Assembly: GCA_005793285.1 (NCBI GenBank)
Contig: SXPO01000201.1
Location: 1-5,755, forward strand
Direction of reading: 5' to 3'
DNA: 5,755 nt
Source of the DNA: Nitrospiraceae bacterium
GTDB taxonomy: Bacteria > Nitrospirota > Nitrospiria > Nitrospirales > Nitrospiraceae
In this document: in pieces, positions 4,082 through 5,755 of the stretch
Numbering within the stretch: position 1 is the first letter of the stretch
Layout of the letters: each line of letters opens with the position of its first letter
Notes under the pieces: model-generated
Told to the model about the DNA's origin: nothing
What the model saw: the letters and a program-made list of their open reading frames with translations, nothing else
Databases searched by the model: none
Made by a program: the position numbers and the translations under genes

Positions 4082-5755
4082 ATGTCCGAAACGACTCTGC
4101 AAGAGTTCGTCGAGCGGAAAGATTTTTCTCGCATTCGAACCAACATCGATATCCCGGATCTGATCGAGATTCAGAAGCGCTCGTATGAGGAGTTTCTCCA
4201 GCTGGAAGTAGAGCCGGAGCGGCGGAAAGACTATGGGCTGCAAGCGGCGTTGGCGAGTGTGTTTCCGATCCCTGACTATAACAATACCGCCATGCTCGAG
4301 TTTTCGAGCTATACGCTGGGTACGCCCAAGTATGACGAACGTGAGTGTCTTGAGCAGGGCATGACTTTCGCGGTGCCGTTGAAGTTGCGGGTTCGCCTGG
4401 TGGTGTTCGACAAGGAAGACAAGGGACCAAGGAAGAAAGTGCTCGACGTCCGTGAACAGGAAGTCTACGTCGGGGAATTGCCCCTGATGACGGAGCGCGG
4501 AACTTTTATCGTCAACGGAACCGAGCGGGTCGTCGTCAGTCAGCTCCACCGGTCGCCCGGCGCTTCGTTTACGCACGACAAAGGGCGCACCCATGCCAGC
4601 GGCAAGGTGCTCTACAGCGCGCGCATTATTCCCTATCGTGGTTCCTGGCTCGATTTTGAATTCGATGCGCGAGATATTCTGTATGTCCGTATCGATCGCC
4701 GGCGAAAAATGCCCACCACTATTTTGTTGAAGGCCTTTGGGTTTTCCAGCGACGATTTGCTCAAGATGTATTATCCCGTCGAGGAAATTCGGGTGTCGAA
4801 CGGGAAGATGTTCCGAAAGTTAGACGCGGAAATCCACCACGGACTTCGATGTGCAGGGGAAGTCCTGGAGAAGGGCGGCAAGGAGCCGCTGGTGCGTGAA
4901 GGCACCAGGCTGACGAAGGGGTTGATTGCCAAGCTGAAGGCGGCCGGAGTGAAAGAAATCCCGATGCTTCCCGCAGAGCTTGTGGGCCGCGCCGTGCTCA
5001 CGGAATTGGTCGATTCGCAGAAGACGAAATTGGCTGAGAAGAATCAGCGGCTGACCGCCGAGATCGTAGAGGCGATTGCCGAGAGTGGCGTCGAGGAGTT
5101 CAAAGTTATTTATCTCGATATGGCCACGGCTACGCCGGTGATCCTCGACACCTTGGAAATGGAAAAGATCGGCTCGAAAGAAGAAGCGATGGTGGAAATC
5201 TATCGCCGGCTTCGTCCGGGCGAAACACCGTCCGTTGATACTGCGCGGGCGTTGTTCGATAACCTGTTTTTGAATTCCAAGCGATACGACCTGTCTCCCG
5301 TCGGGCGGCTCAAGCTCAATAAGAAGTTGGGATTGGATCTTCCTCTGGAGCAACGCACGATGACCGCCCAGGACATCGTCGAAGTGATCCGGTACCTCGT
5401 GAACCTTAAGGTCGGCAAGGGGGAAATCGACGACATCGACCATTTGGGCAATCGGCGTGTCCGGTCGGTCGGTGAGCTGTTGGAAAATCAGTTTAGGCTG
5501 GGTTTGGTGCGGATGGAGCGCAGCATCAAGGAGCGCATGAATCTTCTCGATATGGAGACGGTGCTCCCGCACGATCTGATCAATGCCAAGCCGGTCGTTG
5601 CGGCGGTCAAGGAATTTTTCAGCAGCAGCCAGTTGTCACAATTTATGGACCAGACGAATCCGCTGGCCGAGATTACGCACAAGCGGCGTTTGACGGCGCT
5701 CGGGCCGGGTGGGTTGACGAGAGAGCGCGCCGGATTCGAAGTCCGCGACGTGCAT
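4082..5755 (+). CDS. rpoB: DNA-directed RNA polymerase subunit beta, N-terminal part (3' end outside the window)
   Basis: The first 558 codons of RpoB, the catalytic beta subunit of RNA polymerase; the frame is open to the window end at RDVH. GGAGGAG at 4070–4076 supports the start. The N-terminus ([29 protein letters not shown] region) and the beta protrusion with [21 protein letters not shown] (140–160) are standard. Rifampicin cluster I lies at about 512–540: SQLSQFMDQ, then [25 protein letters not shown]. Residues equivalent to E. coli Q513, D516, H526 and R529 are conserved, but Ser531 is Thr (residue 538, codon 5693–5695); other differences are G507S, N518T and S522A. Those equivalences come from an E. 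coli alignment by memory. It follows rplL, as in most bacteria, with a 121-base spacer. No frame damage is seen. Confidence 0.98.
   Translation, partial: MSETTLQEFVERKDFSRIRTNIDIPDLIEIQKRSYEEFLQLEVEPERRKDYGLQAALASVFPIPDYNNTAMLEFSSYTLGTPKYDERECLEQGMTFAVPLKLRVRLVVFDKEDKGPRKKVLDVREQEVYVGELPLMTERGTFIVNGTERVVVSQLHRSPGASFTHDKGRTHASGKVLYSARIIPYRGSWLDFEFDARDILYVRIDRRRKMPTTILLKAFGFSSDDLLKMYYPVEEIRVSNGKMFRKLDAEIHHGLRCAGEVLEKGGKEPLVREGTRLTKGLIAKLKAAGVKEIPMLPAELVGRAVLTELVDSQKTKLAEKNQRLTAEIVEAIAESGVEEFKVIYLDMATATPVILDTLEMEKIGSKEEAMVEIYRRLRPGETPSVDTARALFDNLFLNSKRYDLSPVGRLKLNKKLGLDLPLEQRTMTAQDIVEVIRYLVNLKVGKGEIDDIDHLGNRRVRSVGELLENQFRLGLVRMERSIKERMNLLDMETVLPHDLINAKPVVAAVKEFFSSSQLSQFMDQTNPLAEITHKRRLTALGPGGLTRERAGFEVRDVH

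Noticed and set aside
4820..5572. Long minus-strand ORF of 250 codons within rpoB
   Set aside because: It is antisense to well-conserved RpoB sequence and has no recognisable family or start signal.

Overview
The window is a stretch of bacterial core translation and transcription genes, all on the plus strand: tuf (3' end), rpmG, tRNA-Trp, secE, nusG, rplK, rplA, rplJ fused to rplL, and rpoB (5' part). The sequence is moderately GC-rich, most genes have strong GGAG-type ribosome binding sites, and the order is the conserved bacterial tuf–trnW–secE–nusG–rplKAJL–rpoB block. Protein wording (NusG, SecE, L1, L10, L12) looks most like Nitrospira or another Nitrospirota to me. That is an impression from memory and has not been searched.

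Layout: bases 2–382 hold the last 126 codons of EF-Tu. A 68-base spacer with two mutually exclusive small hairpins leads to rpmG (L33, zinc-ribbon form). A stem-loop separates rpmG from a well-folded tRNA-Trp (anticodon CCA, encoded 3' CCA). Then come secE (64 aa) and nusG (178 aa), rplK (141 aa), a 96-base near-palindromic element, rplA (about 230 aa), a 311-codon L10–L12 reading frame, a spacer with a 13-bp stem-loop, and the first 558 codons of rpoB, ending just after rifampicin cluster I. No spacer exceeds 300 bases.

The standout is that rplJ has no stop codon. The L10 frame runs straight into rplL in the same frame with no spacer, giving a predicted 311-aa L10–L12 fusion. L10 carries the ribosomal stalk and L12 is its multi-copy partner, needed at four to six copies per L10. 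A strong Shine-Dalgarno sequence lies inside the codons that link the two parts, immediately before the L12 ATG, so the locus appears able to make one tethered L12 per L10 plus additional free L12. The L10 part is complete, including a long C-terminal helix of the type that binds three L12 dimers, so this is not a truncated gene.

Together the genes supply the translation factor that the stalk recruits (EF-Tu), the stalk and its base (L10, L11, L12), the L1 stalk, L33, the secretion channel subunit SecE, the transcription factor NusG and the RNA polymerase beta subunit. Secondary points of interest are the palindromic element between rplK and rplA, 7-base tandem repeats in two spacers, the stem-loop before rpoB, a 21-codon ORF overlapping the nusG start, and a natural Thr at the position equivalent to E. 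coli RpoB Ser531.
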